A stretch of DNA of 29,617 bases from an uncultured Clostridia bacterium (GTDB lineage Bacteria; Bacillota; Clostridia; Christensenellales; Aristaeellaceae): the NCBI GenBank assembly GCA_934630705.1, contig CAKTWP010000026.1:1-29617 (forward strand), read 5' to 3'. Below are positions 1 through 7,665 of the stretch, one piece after another; within the stretch, counting starts at the first letter, position 1, and the number at the start of each line of letters is the position of its first letter. The notes beneath the pieces are model-generated. The model did not search any database, was not told the origin of the DNA, and saw nothing but the letters and a program-made list of their open reading frames with translations. The translations under genes and the position numbers were made by a program.

Positions 1-28
1 GATGAAAGGATTCATCCTGCATGGCAAG

Positions 29-84
29 GCTGCGGAAATGATTTTTCTGCGCTTTGCTCCGAAAAATCGCCCCGCCCAACCGGC
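29..84 (+). repeat. Dispersed 56-bp intergenic repeat, copy A
   Basis: Fifty-one of 56 positions match copy B at 20684-20739, with no gaps. Copy A contains an inverted repeat GATTTTTC/GAAAAATC and ends in an ACCGGC/GCCGGT hairpin. It lies outside any gene. Function unknown. Confidence 0.8.
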
Positions 85-107
85 AAAGCCGGTCGATACG
101 ATGAAAA

Positions 108-130
108 ATGAAGGGCTTGCAGCCCTTCAT
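108..130 (-). terminator. Hairpin, probable minus-strand or bidirectional terminator
   Basis: A perfect 10-bp stem (ATGAAGGGCT / AGCCCTTCAT) closes a TGC loop. On the minus strand the stem is followed by a T5 run. No minus-strand gene reads into it within the window, so it may instead belong with the gene that ends left of position 1. Confidence 0.45.
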
Positions 131-288
131 TGCATCCTGCTTTACATATAGGGGCTTTTTCGACAGTTTGAAGGGCCGCTGAAAAGAGAGGCCCTTTTGG
201 ATTGTCGCGGCGCAGGCGGCCTTTTGACAGGGCCTAAAGGCGGACAAATCGGCAGATTAAAAAAAACAGAGTTTTTTTCAAAAACCCC

Positions 289-317
289 TTGACAAGCATG
301 CTTCTCTTTGCTATGAT
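289..317 (+). promoter_or_regulatory. Sigma-A promoter of the amino-acid importer operon
   Basis: A perfect -35 TTGACA (289-294), a 17-nt spacer and a -10 TATGAT (312-317) form a near-consensus housekeeping promoter. The leader that follows contains a small hairpin CTTCATC (325-331) / GATGAAG (342-348) before the ribosome binding site. Confidence 0.9.
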
Positions 318-391
318 GTTATCACTTCATCAAGATAAAGCGATGAAGCAAAAATAACAAACGATGCTGTTTTGCGAAGGGGGATACATTC

Positions 392-1180
392 ATGAAGCTG
401 AACAAGATTTTTGCCGCGATTCTGGCGCTGGTGATGGTGCTGAGTATGACCGCTTTTGCCGTGGCCGAGGATGGCGACGCTGCGTATGTGCAGGGCAAGG
501 GCAAGCTGGTGGTGGGCATCACGGACTTTGAACCCATGGATTATAAGGATGCGGACGGCGCCTGGATTGGCTTCGATGCGGATCTGGCCAAGGCATTTGC
601 GGAAAGCCTGGGCGTGGAAGTGGAATTTATTGAAATCGATTGGGATAACAAGATTCTGGAGCTGAACGGAAAGAGCATTGACTGTGTTTGGAATGGCATG
701 ACCCTCACCGACGAGGTGCTCAGCGCCATGACCTGCTCCAAGGCGTATCTGAACAACGCCCAGGTGGTGGTAGTGAAGGCCGACGCGGCGGAGCAGTATC
801 AGACCGTGGACAGCCTTAAAGGCCTGAACTTCGCCGTGGAAGCGGGCAGCGCCGGGGAAGCGGCCGTGAAGGAGCTGGGGCTGAATTACACCCCCGTCGC
901 CACCCAGGCAGACGCGCTGATGGAAGTGGCTGCGGGCACTTCGGACGCCGCCGCCATTGATTCGCTGATGGCCGCCGCCATGATTGGTGAGGGCACCAGC
1001 TACGCATCCCTGGCTTACACTGTGGGCCTGAGCACCGAGGAATATGGCGTGGGCTTCCGCACCGGTTCTGATCTGGCGGAGAAGCTGAATGCGTTCCTGG
1101 TGGCCGCCTACGCGGATGGCACCCTTTCCAAGCTGGCCGAAACCTATGGCGTGCAGGCCGCGCTGATCGCGCAGGAATAA
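392..1180 (+). CDS. Polar amino-acid ABC transporter, substrate-binding protein
   Basis: An extracytoplasmic receptor of solute-binding family 3 that would deliver an amino acid or related compound to the permease and ATPase encoded next. The 262-residue length is usual. Residues 1-26 form a signal peptide (positive start, hydrophobic core, then AVA before E26). There is no lipobox cysteine, so it looks like a signal peptidase I substrate. The mature part begins with the family's LVVGITDFEPMDY strand and ends with a typical helix. The usual TDER motif, whose Arg grips the ligand alpha-carboxylate, reads TDEV here (Val109), while the amino-group Asp region (SDAAAIDS, Asp190) is kept. The ligand is therefore uncertain. 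The start is supported by an AAGGGGG ribosome binding site and the strong promoter upstream. Confidence 0.9.
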   Translation: MKLNKIFAAILALVMVLSMTAFAVAEDGDAAYVQGKGKLVVGITDFEPMDYKDADGAWIGFDADLAKAFAESLGVEVEFIEIDWDNKILELNGKSIDCVWNGMTLTDEVLSAMTCSKAYLNNAQVVVVKADAAEQYQTVDSLKGLNFAVEAGSAGEAAVKELGLNYTPVATQADALMEVAAGTSDAAAIDSLMAAAMIGEGTSYASLAYTVGLSTEEYGVGFRTGSDLAEKLNAFLVAAYADGTLSKLAETYGVQAALIAQE

Positions 1181-1199
1181 AGGCAATGAAGCCATGCGC

Positions 1200-1232
1200 A
1201 GCGCGAGGGGGCGGGAAAAGCTCCCCCGCGCT
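1200..1232 (+). terminator. Intra-operon GC-rich hairpin after the binding-protein gene
   Basis: AGCGC and GGGGG (with a GA bulge) pair with CCCCC and GCGCT around an 11-nt loop, 20 nt after the binding-protein stop codon. No T-run follows. It more likely acts as a partial terminator or 3' mRNA stabiliser, keeping binding protein in excess over permease, than as a full stop. Confidence 0.55.
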
Positions 1233-1273
1233 GACGCATGAAAAGAGAAAACGATACGAAAGCAGGAAACGGC

Positions 1274-1981
1274 ATGGAATCATTACGGATGCAGCTTGAG
1301 CTGGTTTCCCAGCAGTTCCCGGTGGTATTCCAGGCGCTGAACGTGGGGTTTTTGCAAACCCTGCGGCTCTTTTTCGTCACGCTGCTGGGGGCGCTGCCCC
1401 TGGGACTGGTGATCGCCTTTGGTTCCATGACGCGGATAACGCCCTTTCGTTGGCTCACCCGGCTGGTGATCGGCGTGATCCGGGGCACCCCGCTGATGAT
1501 TCAGCTGCTGATCTTTTATTATTTTCCCGGGCTGGTTTTGCAGAAAAATATCTGGGGCGGCGGCGAAGCGGGGCGGTTCACGGCGGCGGCCATTGCGTTT
1601 ATTATCAATTACGCCTGCTATTTCGCGGAGATTTATCGCGGCGGTATTCAGGCCATTCCCAAGGGCCAGGAGGAGGCCGGACTGGTGTTGGGCATGACCC
1701 GGCGGCAGATTTTCTTCAAGGTGAAGCTGCTGCAAATGGTCAAGCAGATCGTGCCGCCCCTGTCCAACGAGGTTATCACGCTGGTGAAGGATACGTCCCT
1801 GTCCCGCATCATTGCGCTGCAGGAAATTATCTGGGCCGGTCAGGCATTCATGAAGGGCTCCCAGGGCATTTCCGGGGCCATCTGGCCGCTGTTTTTCACC
1901 GGGGTGTATTATCTGGTGTGGAACGGGGTGCTCACGGTGCTGCTGGGACGGCTGGAAAAAAAGCTGAGCTATTTCCAATAA
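1274..1981 (+). CDS. Amino-acid ABC transporter, permease
   Basis: Inner-membrane subunit of the HisM/GlnP type. The frame is open from an ATG at 1238, but the ATG at 1274 is preferred because it follows GCAGGAAA while the earlier one has no ribosome binding site; this gives 235 residues. Several membrane spans are visible, including one near the N-terminus (LQTLRLFFVTLLGALPLGLV). The ATPase-coupling EAA loop is clear: EEAGLVLGMTRRQIFFKVKL, followed by the usual PPLSNEVITLVKDTSL segment. The gene lies between the binding protein and the ATPase, and its stop codon overlaps the ribosome binding site of the next gene, which indicates one transcript. Confidence 0.92.
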   Translation: MESLRMQLELVSQQFPVVFQALNVGFLQTLRLFFVTLLGALPLGLVIAFGSMTRITPFRWLTRLVIGVIRGTPLMIQLLIFYYFPGLVLQKNIWGGGEAGRFTAAAIAFIINYACYFAEIYRGGIQAIPKGQEEAGLVLGMTRRQIFFKVKLLQMVKQIVPPLSNEVITLVKDTSLSRIIALQEIIWAGQAFMKGSQGISGAIWPLFFTGVYYLVWNGVLTVLLGRLEKKLSYFQ

Positions 1982-1994
1982 GGAGGACGGAGCC

Positions 1995-2765
1995 ATGACC
2001 ATGCTGCAGGCGGAGCACATCAGCAAATCCTTTGGGAAAACGCAGGTGCTGCGGGATATTGATTTTTCCATGGAAATGGGCCAGGTGGTGTCCATTATCG
2101 GGTCCTCCGGCAGCGGGAAAACCACCTTTTTGCGCTGCCTGAATTTTCTGGAGCGGCCGGATGCGGGGGTCATCCGCCTGAATGGACAGGTGCTGTTTGA
2201 CGCAAATGATCCCGCCACCCTCCGGGAAAAGGAGATCCGCCGCAAGCGGCTGCATTTCGGGCTGGTGTTTCAGAATTTCAATTTATTCCCTCAGTATACA
2301 GCGTTGGATAATGTGATTCTGGCCCGAGATCTTCTGGCCCGGGAGCAGCCGGATTATGCCGCCAACAAAAAGCGAATCCAGGGGGAGATTCGCGCCCAGG
2401 CGGAGGGGCTGCTGCGGAAAATGGGGTTGGGAGAGCGGATGAATAATTATCCCTGCCAGCTTTCCGGCGGGCAGCAGCAGCGAGTGGCCATTGCCAGAGC
2501 GCTGGCGTTGAACCCGGAAATTCTTTGCTTTGACGAGCCCACCAGCGCATTGGATCCGCTGCTCACGCAGGAGGTATTGTCTGTGATCCGGGATCTGGCC
2601 CAGGACAAGCGTACGATGGTGGTGGTCACCCACGAGATGAATTTTGCCCGGGAGGTGGCCGACCGGGTGGTGTATATGGAAAACGGCGTGATTGCCGCCG
2701 ACGGCACCCCTGACCAGGTTTTCGCCCATGACCGGGTAAAGAATTTTGCGGGACGGATGGGATGA
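1995..2765 (+). CDS. Amino-acid ABC transporter, ATP-binding protein
   Basis: Cytoplasmic ATPase (256 residues) of the GlnQ/HisP type that powers the preceding permease. Visible motifs are Walker A GSSGSGKTT, signature LSGGQQQR, Walker B ILCFDEP followed by TSALDP, and the switch histidine in VVTHEMNFA. The start at 1995 lies 8 nt after a strong AGGAGG (1981-1986); a second ATG at 2001 is possible. It is the last gene of the three-gene operon and runs toward the shared terminator at 2839-2876. Confidence 0.95.
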   Translation: MTMLQAEHISKSFGKTQVLRDIDFSMEMGQVVSIIGSSGSGKTTFLRCLNFLERPDAGVIRLNGQVLFDANDPATLREKEIRRKRLHFGLVFQNFNLFPQYTALDNVILARDLLAREQPDYAANKKRIQGEIRAQAEGLLRKMGLGERMNNYPCQLSGGQQQRVAIARALALNPEILCFDEPTSALDPLLTQEVLSVIRDLAQDKRTMVVVTHEMNFAREVADRVVYMENGVIAADGTPDQVFAHDRVKNFAGRMG

Positions 2766-2838
2766 TATGATAACGGAAATCCATCCTTCATGGTTCAAGA
2801 ATGGTTCTTCCTGGTTTGCGCTAAAAGCCATAGAAAAT

Positions 2839-2876
2839 GCGGGAGAAAGCTTTTTAATGAGAAAGCTTTCTCCCGC
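2839..2876. terminator. Bidirectional terminator between convergent operons
   Basis: A perfect 15-bp stem (GCGGGAGAAAGCTTT / AAAGCTTTCTCCCGC) with an 8-nt loop sits between the stop of the amino-acid ATPase gene (+) and the stop of the GH130 gene (-). The T-rich tails are weak on both sides, but the symmetry and position fit a shared terminator. Confidence 0.8.
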
Positions 2877-2892
2877 AATGTGTTTTATATGC

Positions 2893-3882
2893 TTATACAG
2901 ACCGTTCCTTGGTGTAGCGCACCAGCGCATCCACCGAGGTGAAGGCCAGGCCGGTGACGGTATCGGCGCAGCCGTAATAAATGGCGATGCGGCCGGTTTC
3001 CGCGTCGGTCAGCGCAGCGCAGGGGAACACCACATTGGGCACATCGCCCACCCGCTCATACTCCGTATCCGGGGCCATGATATAGTCCTTGGTGCGATAG
3101 AGCACCTTCCAGGGCTGTTCCAGATCCAGCAGCGCGCAGCCCATGCGATAAACAAAACCGTTGCAGGTGGTAATCACGCCGTGATAGATCATCAGCCAGC
3201 CTTCATCCGTCTTGATGGGCACAGGGCCCGCGCCGATCTTGGTGGATTGCCAGGCAGAGGAATTGCCGCCGATGGTGCCCATCATGTAGCGATGGCGGCC
3301 CCAGAACGTCAGATCCGGCGACTGGCTCACATAAATATCCCCAAAGGGGGTGTGGCCGTTATCGCTGGGACGGCTGGCCATCATATACATGCCGCCGATC
3401 TTTTCGGGAAACAGCACACCGTTGCGATTAAAAGGCAGGAACGCATTCTCCAACTGATAGAAATGCCTGAAATCCTCCGTCCAAGCCACGCCGATGGTGG
3501 GGCCATGATAGCCGTTGCACCAGGTCACGTAATAGCGGCCGTCCAGCATGGTGATCCGAGCGTCATAACGAAACTCATTGGGGGCGATTTCCGGATCCGC
3601 GCCGGTGAGGCGGATGGGGTCATCCTCAATGTGCCAATGGATGCCATCGGGGCTGAAGCCGGCGAACAGATCCATGGAAATGGAACGGCTATCACACCGA
3701 AATACGCCTGCGAATCCGCCGTGGAAGGGAACGATGGCGCTGTTGAACACGCTGTTGGCATTTTTATTGCCGTGGCGGCTGATAACGGGGTTTTCCGTAT
3801 AGCGCCAGACGGGCTCTGCAATCCCCGCGGGCTTATCCTGCCAGGGAATATTGGGCAATGCCGCGCCGATGATCCGTGCCAT
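2893..3882 (-). CDS. GH130 glycoside phosphorylase, probably acting on beta-mannosides
   Basis: A 329-residue protein of the five-bladed beta-propeller GH130 family. Members cleave beta-1,4-mannosidic or related bonds with phosphate, releasing mannose 1-phosphate, or hydrolyse them. Family features are the early NPVISR segment, SVFNSAIVPFHGGF with FRCDSR, and RYDARITMLDGRYYVTW. Asp107 of this last motif aligns with the family's catalytic acid; WQSTKIGAGPVPIKT and YHGV follow. It is most like subfamily 2 (mannooligosaccharide phosphorylases). There is no signal peptide, so it acts in the cytoplasm on imported oligosaccharides. It is the last gene of the sugar transporter operon. Its ribosome binding site is weak (GAAAGCGAG). 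The exact substrate cannot be read from sequence. Confidence 0.85.
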   Translation of the reverse strand: MARIIGAALPNIPWQDKPAGIAEPVWRYTENPVISRHGNKNANSVFNSAIVPFHGGFAGVFRCDSRSISMDLFAGFSPDGIHWHIEDDPIRLTGADPEIAPNEFRYDARITMLDGRYYVTWCNGYHGPTIGVAWTEDFRHFYQLENAFLPFNRNGVLFPEKIGGMYMMASRPSDNGHTPFGDIYVSQSPDLTFWGRHRYMMGTIGGNSSAWQSTKIGAGPVPIKTDEGWLMIYHGVITTCNGFVYRMGCALLDLEQPWKVLYRTKDYIMAPDTEYERVGDVPNVVFPCAALTDAETGRIAIYYGCADTVTGLAFTSVDALVRYTKERSV

Positions 3883-3993
3883 ATTGCAACACTCGCTTTC
3901 TGAAAAATCTTCGAAATGAAAGATGCTTTGCGCTTGAGAGGCCGGGAGAAGGTGATGCCCTTCGGCTGGCCATAAAGAGGGCCCGCGCCCTGC

Positions 3994-4027
3994 GGGCGGG
4001 GTGAGGAGAGCTTCTCCTCCCCCGCCC
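3994..4027 (-). terminator. Intra-operon hairpin between binding-protein and GH130 genes
   Basis: On the minus strand GGGCGGGG and GAGGAGA pair with TCTCCTC and CCCCGCCC, with one bulged base and a 3-nt loop. It lies about 65 nt past the binding-protein stop codon and lacks a clean T-run. A partial terminator or mRNA 3'-end stabiliser that lowers GH130 expression relative to the receptor is likely. Confidence 0.55.
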
Positions 4028-4092
4028 GTCCCAAAGACGCGGGCGAGCTTGTTATGGGGTCATCGCTTTTTCGATTTGCCCTCAGGGATTCA

Positions 4093-5508
4093 TTACTTCC
4101 CCAGGAAAGCGTCGATCTGGGCCTGGGCCTCAGCGATGATGTCGTTCAGGCCTTCGCCTTCCATTTCTTCGTACATGGTCTTCACGGTGGCTTCGGGATC
4201 CACAGAGCCGGTCAGCAGCTCGGGATGATAGCGATCCCAGATGGTGGCGCAGTTCTGAATCTGGTCTTCCACCTTGGAGGCGTCAAAGGCGAAGCCCAGC
4301 AGCACGGAGGGTTCCGCGGCGTCGTTGAGCTCATGCACTTCGTCCCACTGGTTGAATTCCACGTCGTCGGTGGGGGTCACGTTGAAGAAGGTGCCCTGGG
4401 TGTAGCCAGCCAGGCCCCAGCCCTTATCGGCATTCTTATGCACGCGGCCGTTCTCGGTGTAGGTGAAGTTTTCGCCTTCCAGGCCATAGTAGAACGCATC
4501 GCGAACCTTGGAATCGGTGTTGATCAGGTTCAGGTAAGCCAGCGCCTTGTCAGGATGCTCGGAGTTCACGGAAACGAAGTTCACAGAACCCAGCACGGAA
4601 TCGTTGGACAGGATGGTGGGGCCATAGGTGTAAGCGACCAGCTCCTTGCCCATGTTGGGGCCCCAAACGGTCTTGGCAGCCAGAGACCAGCCCTGCGCCA
4701 GGAAGCAGGCCTTGTAGGTGGGGCCTTCGGCCAGGTTGGGAGCGTCGGCATTGATGATGCCGCTCTCATACCAGCCGCGGACGGTTTTGAGCTGCGCCAT
4801 CACGTCTTCTTCTTCGAAGATCTTCACAACCTTGGCTTCCTTGTCGTTGTAGCGCACGCCGATGCCGCGCAGGCCGGCGCCAAAGCTGTCAAAGATGAAG
4901 GGGATCTGGGAAACGCCGTCCTTGGTCAGGGGGAAGGAAGCTACGCCCTTGGCGTCCTTGATCTTCTGGAGAAGGGGGGTGGCTTCTTCCAGGGTGTGGC
5001 AGTTCTTGGCGTCCTCTTCCAGGCCCAGCTCCTTGAGCACTTCCACGTCCCAGACGAAGTACTGGGTGATGGAGGAGTCTTTATAGGTGGGCACGCCGTA
5101 GATACGGCCGTTCACGCGGCAGGCATCCCAGTAACCGGCGGGGATCAGCTCCAGCAGGCCGGGGGCATTCTCGGCCAGCAGGTCGGTGATGTCCAGGTAA
5201 GCGCCCACGGCCACATCCTGGCGCAGGTTGCCGCTGTCGCCAAAGATCACGTCATAGGGTTCATTGGTGTTGATGATGACGCTGCGGCGGGAGCCCCAGT
5301 CTCCCCAGCCGATGCATTCCACATCCAGCCTTGCGCCGATCTTTTCTTCCACGTAGGGGTTGAGCTTTTCGATCCAGGCTTCGTAGTTATCCGGCTGGCC
5401 GTTGCCCAGGGTGATGACCTTGACGGTGGGCACATCCTCGGCGGAGGCGAAGCTGGCCATGCACAGCACCATGCACAGCGCCAGAACCAGGGACAGGATC
5501 TTCTTCAT
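4093..5508 (-). CDS. Carbohydrate ABC transporter, substrate-binding protein (DUF3502 type)
   Basis: Extracytoplasmic sugar receptor (471 residues) of solute-binding family 1. The C-terminal segment (GSVDPEATVKTMYEEM ... GLNDIIAEAQAQIDAFLGK) has the pattern of the DUF3502 domain found in LplA/YtcQ-like proteins. The frame is open for 33 codons further upstream, but the ATG at 5508 is chosen because AAAGGAGAG precedes it and a signal peptide starts there (MKKILSLVLALCMVLCMASF, then ASA before E24). No proper lipobox is seen. It follows the two permease genes and precedes the GH130 gene. Its sugar is probably the oligosaccharide that GH130 degrades; this is inference from context. Confidence 0.9.
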   Translation of the reverse strand: MKKILSLVLALCMVLCMASFASAEDVPTVKVITLGNGQPDNYEAWIEKLNPYVEEKIGARLDVECIGWGDWGSRRSVIINTNEPYDVIFGDSGNLRQDVAVGAYLDITDLLAENAPGLLELIPAGYWDACRVNGRIYGVPTYKDSSITQYFVWDVEVLKELGLEEDAKNCHTLEEATPLLQKIKDAKGVASFPLTKDGVSQIPFIFDSFGAGLRGIGVRYNDKEAKVVKIFEEEDVMAQLKTVRGWYESGIINADAPNLAEGPTYKACFLAQGWSLAAKTVWGPNMGKELVAYTYGPTILSNDSVLGSVNFVSVNSEHPDKALAYLNLINTDSKVRDAFYYGLEGENFTYTENGRVHKNADKGWGLAGYTQGTFFNVTPTDDVEFNQWDEVHELNDAAEPSVLLGFAFDASKVEDQIQNCATIWDRYHPELLTGSVDPEATVKTMYEEMEGEGLNDIIAEAQAQIDAFLGK

Positions 5509-5540
5509 AGTTCGTTCTCTCCTTTGATGATTTATTTTCG

Positions 5541-6452
5541 TTAACCCTTTACCGCGCCGATCGTCAGACCAGAAATGAAGTATTTCTGGAAGAACGGATA
5601 CGCGCACGCGATAGGGATTACGATCACGATAGCGATGGCCATGCGGACGGATTCGCTGGGCATCTGCGCCTTATACTGCTGCAGGGAAACGCCGGCGGCA
5701 GGGTTTTTGGCCATGTATTCCAGGGAGCGCATGATGTTGTTCAGCAGCGCCTGGAGGGAAATCAGCTTGTTGTTGGAAATATACAGGGAGGACAGGAACC
5801 AGTCGTTCCAGTATCCAAAGCACAGAAACAGCGCGATGGTGGCGAACAGGGGCTTGGAGATAGGGATCACGATGCTCAGGAACGTGCGCATCTGGGTGGC
5901 GCCATCGATCTTGGCCGATTCGATGATGCTGTCCGGAATGGAGGTTTTGAAGAAGGTTTTGCAGATCACGATGTTGTAGGAGCTGACCATCAAGGGCAGG
6001 ATCAGCACCCAGATGGTGTTGCGCAGGCTCAGGATGTTGGCGTTCACCACATAGCTGGCCACCATGCCGCCGCTGAAAAGCATGGGGATGAAGATCACCC
6101 AGGTGTAGAAGCTCTTCAGCCTGAAATTGGGCCGGGACAGGGCGTAGCCCATGGCGGTGGTCACCGCCACGCCCAGCGCCGTGCCTACGCAGGTAACCGT
6201 CAGCGAAATCAGCAGGGCGTTGAAAATGGTGCTGCGTTCATTCCACAGGAACAGATACGCTTTGTTGGAAAACTCCACGGGGAACAGGCTGTATCCCACC
6301 TGGCGAATGGATTCCTCCGAGGAAATGGAGATCATAAACACCAGAATCACCGGCAGAATGGCGCAGGCGGCCAGCAGCGCGAACAGCAGGTTGAACAGCG
6401 CGTTGGTGCCCGAACCAATCCGGTTGATCTGGAAAGAGGATTTGGATTTCAT
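5541..6452 (-). CDS. Carbohydrate ABC transporter permease, LplC/YtcP type
   Basis: Membrane subunit of 303 residues with about six spans. The first span is ALFNLLFALLAACAILPVIL, and the ATPase-coupling loop is ESAKIDGATQMRTFLSIVIPIS. Such CUT1 permeases form a heterodimer with the partner encoded just upstream (gap of 17 nt to 6470). Like most lpl/ytcP-type operons, this one has no ATPase gene; a shared MsmX-type ATPase encoded elsewhere normally energises such importers. The C-terminus (KYFISGLTIGAVKG) is typical of the family. Confidence 0.93.
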   Translation of the reverse strand: MKSKSSFQINRIGSGTNALFNLLFALLAACAILPVILVFMISISSEESIRQVGYSLFPVEFSNKAYLFLWNERSTIFNALLISLTVTCVGTALGVAVTTAMGYALSRPNFRLKSFYTWVIFIPMLFSGGMVASYVVNANILSLRNTIWVLILPLMVSSYNIVICKTFFKTSIPDSIIESAKIDGATQMRTFLSIVIPISKPLFATIALFLCFGYWNDWFLSSLYISNNKLISLQALLNNIMRSLEYMAKNPAAGVSLQQYKAQMPSESVRMAIAIVIVIPIACAYPFFQKYFISGLTIGAVKG

Positions 6453-6469
6453 GTGTGCTTCGCCTCCTC

Positions 6470-7450
6470 TTAAAACACGGCGCTGTCTTCATCGATCTTG
6501 GACACGATGAAGTTCGCCAGCAGGATCGTGATGCAGCAGGCCACGGACTGGAAGGTGGACGCGGCGGCGGTTTTGCCGATGGGCGCGTTGCCCTGCAGGG
6601 CGGCGTACACATAGGTGTCAAACGTGGAAGCGACCTTGTACAGCGAATTGGGCACGCCCTGGGTGACCTGATAGAACAGGCCGAAATCCGAGGCGAAAAT
6701 GCCGCCTACAGACAGGATGAACATCATCACGATCACGGTTTTGAGCATGGGCAGGGTGATGTATTTGGCCTGCTGCCATTTGCTGGCGCCGTCCAGCATG
6801 GCCGCTTCGTACAGCGAGCCGTCAATGCCGGTGATGCTGGCCAGGTAAACCACCATGCCATAGCCCGTGCCCTTCCATACCTTGAGAATCACGAAGAACA
6901 GCGGCCAATATGTGGCCTCCGAATACCAGCGATGGGGCTCCCCGCCGAAGAATACCACAATCCGGTTCAGCATGCCGTAATCCGTGTTCAGGAAGGCGAA
7001 CACGAAATAGCTTACCACCACCCAGGACAGGAAATGGGGGAAAAACATCAGCGTCTGATACGTTTTGGACTTGCGCTTGGAATGCAGCTCGTTGATCATG
7101 ATGGCCAGCGTCACGGGAATCGCGATGCCCAGGATGATGAATACGATGTTGTACAGCAGCGTGTTGCGCAGCAGCAGGGTAAAAGAATTGTTGTTAATAA
7201 AAAACTTGAAATTCTTGAAGCCCACAAACTCGCTGTGGATCAGGTTATACAGGAAGGACTGCCGGGGGAAAATTTTATATTGCTTGAAGGCGATCAACAG
7301 CCCGAACATGGGCAGATAGCAGAACAGCGCGTACCAAATAAACGCGGGCAGGCCCAGCAGGCTCAGCTCCGTATCTTCCCGGGACCACTTTTTCCGGCCG
7401 CCCGTTTTTGCGGCGGTCTTGACCGATACCGGCGTTCCCCCTTGTTTCAC
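6470..7450 (-). CDS. Carbohydrate ABC transporter permease, LplB/YteP type
   Basis: First gene of the sugar operon, a CUT1 permease of 326 residues with about six membrane spans and the coupling loop EAAMLDGASKWQQAKYITLP. An ATG at 7480 would add 10 residues but has no ribosome binding site. The GTG at 7450 lies 7 nt after GGAGGG (7458-7463) and is preferred. The basic N-terminus (KTGGRKKW) just before the first span is typical. The promoter and inverted repeats upstream are shared with the divergent LacI-family gene, which suggests control by that regulator. Confidence 0.92.
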   Translation of the reverse strand: MKQGGTPVSVKTAAKTGGRKKWSREDTELSLLGLPAFIWYALFCYLPMFGLLIAFKQYKIFPRQSFLYNLIHSEFVGFKNFKFFINNNSFTLLLRNTLLYNIVFIILGIAIPVTLAIMINELHSKRKSKTYQTLMFFPHFLSWVVVSYFVFAFLNTDYGMLNRIVVFFGGEPHRWYSEATYWPLFFVILKVWKGTGYGMVVYLASITGIDGSLYEAAMLDGASKWQQAKYITLPMLKTVIVMMFILSVGGIFASDFGLFYQVTQGVPNSLYKVASTFDTYVYAALQGNAPIGKTAAASTFQSVACCITILLANFIVSKIDEDSAVF

Positions 7451-7474
7451 AAGTTTGCCCTCCGTTTCATCAAT

Positions 7475-7497
7475 TAACATTGTTTACATGTATGTTA
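7475..7497. promoter_or_regulatory. Candidate LacI-type operator over the sugar operon promoter
   Basis: Inverted repeat TAACAT (7475-7480) / ATGTTA (7492-7497) with 11 nt between the arms. The right arm coincides with the -10 of the minus-strand promoter, so a bound repressor would block transcription. Assignment to the neighbouring regulator is inference. Confidence 0.45.
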
Positions 7498-7520
7498 GCA
7501 TAAGTCGTTTCCCTTGTCAA
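7492..7520 (-). promoter_or_regulatory. Promoter of the sugar transporter/GH130 operon
   Basis: On the minus strand a perfect -35 TTGACA (7515-7520) is followed by a 17-nt spacer and a -10 TAACAT (7492-7497). It reads toward the LplB-type permease gene. Confidence 0.75.
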
Positions 7521-7576
7521 TATAAAATGTCAATTTTATTCTAATTTTTTCCGTAAAGTAGAAAACCAAAGAAAAA

Positions 7577-7628
7577 AGTTAACAATATTTACTTAACTAT
7601 TGACTTTTTTGTGTTAACATAGTATCCT
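7577..7628 (+). promoter_or_regulatory. Promoter and candidate operators of the LacI-family gene
   Basis: The -35 TTGACT (7600-7605), a 17-nt spacer and the -10 TATCCT (7623-7628) form a sigma-A-like promoter. The spacer contains the perfect palindrome TGTTAACA (7612-7619). Immediately upstream of the -35 lies an inverted repeat AGTTAA/TTAACT (7577-7598). All share a TTAAC core with the operator-like repeat on the other side of the region, which suggests autoregulation and coordinate control. Confidence 0.6.
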
Positions 7629-7665
7629 ATTCCTATATCAATGAGCCGCAAAAGGGGGAGGCTGT

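Larger units (their letters stand above)
1..391. other. Non-coding region upstream of the amino-acid importer
   Basis: No credible gene was found here. The region holds a short hairpin at 1-16 (GATGAA/TTCATC), one copy of a 56-bp dispersed repeat (29-84), a perfect 10-bp hairpin (108-130), a second hairpin (171-196), an A-run/T-run inverted repeat near 260-280, and the promoter and leader of the binding-protein gene. The start of the window probably lies just past the end of a gene outside it. Confidence 0.7.

Noticed and set aside
159..165. Possible single 0A box (TTCGACA) upstream of the amino-acid importer
   Set aside because: It is a lone match of 7-8 bases about 130 bp before a strong constitutive-looking promoter, and the same string occurs in the terminator at 20619-20648, so chance is likely.
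2746..3903. Long plus-strand open frame of 385 codons
   Set aside because: It is the mirror of the GH130 gene on the minus strand. Its translation is rich in His, Gly and Ala without any known motif, and it lacks a ribosome binding site.
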